From positions 1 through 16,401 of the forward strand of contig CAJASG010000410.1 in the NCBI GenBank assembly GCA_903944555.1: a stretch of 16,401 nt of DNA. Reading direction: 5' to 3'. Positions within the stretch are counted from its first letter, which is position 1; each line of letters opens with the position of its first letter. The position numbers were made by a program, and so were the translations under genes. Positions 15,092-16,401 of this stretch are shown piece by piece. The notes under the pieces were generated by a model. It saw only the letters and a program-made list of their open reading frames with translations, ran no database searches and had not been told where the DNA came from. This DNA is from an uncultured beta proteobacterium (GTDB taxonomy: Bacteria; Pseudomonadota; Gammaproteobacteria; Burkholderiales; Burkholderiaceae_C).

Positions 15092-15660
15092 GGCGCAGTG
15101 CCTGCGGGAGACTGGGCTTGCGCCTGCGCCAACAGCGCCCGGCGCAGTTGCGGCTCTGAGGTTTGGGGACTGAGCCATATGCCAAAGAATTGCTTGGCAA
15201 AGGCGGGGTCGCGCACCTCACCCAGCACGCGGCCGTTGCTCCAAAATACGGCGCCGGTGCCGGGCTGGTGCACACCGGTGATCTGGTCGCCAGCCTTGAC
15301 ATCCGGAAACAAGGCGCGCATTTGGCTCTCCCAATCGGCTTCCTGCGCCGCAGTGAGGGGCGCCTGGCGGCGCATCTCGGCAATCGAACGCCGGGCAATG
15401 TCTGCACCCTTGAAATCACGCAGGTAGGACAGCTCCAGCGCAAAGCGGCTTTGTTCGTAGCGGCTTTGCGCAAAGCCTGGTGCCACCCACAGAGTGGCTT
15501 GGTACACGTCAAAACCCCACACCGTCATCTTGGCCTGCCCGGATAGGGTGGCTGCGGGCACGGTGGGGCGCAGCTCCTGCGGCAGCGGTTGGGCGTTAGT
15601 TTTTATGCCAAATAGGGCTGTAACCACCGCCAATACTGCGCAAGCAGCTATTTTTTTCAT
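15088..15660 (-). CDS. Chalcone-isomerase-like exported protein
   Basis: This is a 190-residue protein with a signal peptide (about 1-23, cut after TNA) and a chalcone-isomerase-like domain (Chalcone_3 type). Marks are VWGFDVYQATLWV (47-59), FALELSYLRDFKGADIA (73-89), RSIAEMRR and FFGIWLSPQTSEPQLRRALL (158-177). Bacterial members are not flavonoid enzymes as far as known; the plant relatives without activity bind fatty acids, so a periplasmic lipid-binding role fits the cluster. The ATG at 15660 overlaps the stop of the CFA-type gene by ATGA. A low-complexity Gln/Ala tail (177-190) is probably disordered. Confidence 0.88.
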   Translation of the reverse strand: MKKIAACAVLAVVTALFGIKTNAQPLPQELRPTVPAATLSGQAKMTVWGFDVYQATLWVAPGFAQSRYEQSRFALELSYLRDFKGADIARRSIAEMRRQAPLTAAQEADWESQMRALFPDVKAGDQITGVHQPGTGAVFWSNGRVLGEVRDPAFAKQFFGIWLSPQTSEPQLRRALLAQAQAQSPAGTAP

Positions 15661-16400
15661 AGCGATTTTGCCACTGGTTTTTGCAGTGTGTACTGCACCA
15701 GGCTGATATCGCCAGTGTCAAATGCGGCTTCGCAATAGGCCAGATAGAACTCCCAGATGCGCATAAAGCGTTCGTCAAAGCCCAGCGCGGCCACCTCGGC
15801 TTTGCGCGCCACAAAGGCGTCGCGCCAGCGCCGCAGCGTTTCGGCGTAGTCGGCACCAAACGCAAACGTGTCCACCACCTCCAACCCGGCGGCTTCGGCC
15901 TCCCGGCGGAACTCGCGCGGGCAGGGCAGGCAACCGCCAGGAAAGATGTACTGCTGGATGAAATCAGTGGACGTGATGTAACGGTCAAACAGCGCATCGT
16001 CAATCACGATGCTCTGCACACAGGCGCGCCCACCGGGTTTGAGCAAGCGGCTGACCGTTTGGAAGTACTGCGGCCAGTAGGCGCGACCCACAGCCTCGAC
16101 CATCTCAATAGAGCAAATCGCGTCAAACGGGGCGTCGGTGATGTCGCGGTAGTCCTGCAGGCGCAAATCCGCAGTGGCGTTGGCGCCGGTGGCCACACCC
16201 AGGCGCTGCATGCGCGCGTTGGCATAGTCCAACTGCTCGGTGCTCAAGGTCACCCCGACTACCGAGGCCCCCCGGTGCAACGTGGCCTGCTCGGCCAGCG
16301 CCCCCCAGCCGCAGCCGATCTCCAGCACCCGGTCACCCGGCTTCACATGGGCCATATCCGATGCGCGGCGCACCTTGGCGGTTTGTGCCTGGGGCAAGGG
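15657..16400 (-). CDS. Cyclopropane-fatty-acyl-phospholipid synthase family methyltransferase (3' part)
   Basis: This is the C-terminal part (about 248 codons) of a CFA-family SAM-dependent methyltransferase; whole members have about 380-420 residues. The frame stays open to the right edge, and the TTG at 16397 reads as an internal leucine in LPQAQTAKVRRA, not a start. VLEIGCGWG is the SAM loop. SIEMVEAVGRAYWPQYF, STDFIQQYIFPGGCLP, FGADYAETLRRWRDAF and WEFYLAYCEAAFDTG are typical of the family, which adds a methylene or methyl group to unsaturated acyl chains of membrane phospholipids. Whether this one makes a cyclopropane, a methyl branch or a furan-fatty-acid precursor cannot be told. It heads the visible part of the operon. 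Confidence 0.93.
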   Translation of the reverse strand, partial: PLPQAQTAKVRRASDMAHVKPGDRVLEIGCGWGALAEQATLHRGASVVGVTLSTEQLDYANARMQRLGVATGANATADLRLQDYRDITDAPFDAICSIEMVEAVGRAYWPQYFQTVSRLLKPGGRACVQSIVIDDALFDRYITSTDFIQQYIFPGGCLPCPREFRREAEAAGLEVVDTFAFGADYAETLRRWRDAFVARKAEVAALGFDERFMRIWEFYLAYCEAAFDTGDISLVQYTLQKPVAKSL

Positions 16401-16401
16401 G

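Overview
The window is high-GC, compactly coded DNA from a bacterium that looks like a betaproteobacterium of the order Burkholderiales, probably Comamonadaceae (Rhodoferax/Polaromonas-like). That placement is inferred from protein character and gene combinations: UbiU/UbiV, MetX-MetW, MYG1 and a cyclopropane-synthase/DUF3833 cluster. I see no rRNA, tRNA, CRISPR array, insertion sequence or prophage.

Left part (1-5456): a minus-strand pair for O2-independent ubiquinone hydroxylation (ubiU, and the 5' third of ubiV) diverges from a plus-strand MFS transporter. The divergent gap holds an FNR-type half-palindrome 41.5 bp from a predicted ubiU transcription start, the classic position for anaerobic activation. 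A membrane-anchored GGDEF-EAL protein and a monoacylglycerol-lipase-type hydrolase follow on the minus strand.

Middle part (5538-7372): metX and metW overlap by ATGA on the minus strand. Their leader contains a candidate SAM-II riboswitch that begins at the predicted transcription start and ends in an intrinsic terminator whose U-run touches the metX start codon.

Accessory part (7437-11564): a secreted DUF3124 protein, an unrecognised protein with faint archaeo-eukaryotic-primase-like and phage-type C-terminal motifs, a MYG1-family protein, a possible 2-oxoglutarate/Fe(II) oxygenase, a 91-residue unknown protein and a THxN-type PEP-CTERM exported protein. Two convergent pairs here end inside one another; the MFS transporter and the GGDEF-EAL gene at 2549-2552 do the same.

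Right part (11942-16401): six tightly packed minus-strand genes, transcribed as CFA-type methyltransferase (cut by the window edge), chalcone-isomerase-like protein, MFS_2-like transporter, DUF3833 lipoprotein, short-chain dehydrogenase and NTF2-like protein. I read this as the downstream part of a conserved but poorly characterised envelope-lipid-modification cluster, and it is the best candidate here for an under-described system. The window has five ATGA stop/start overlaps, three of them in this operon.
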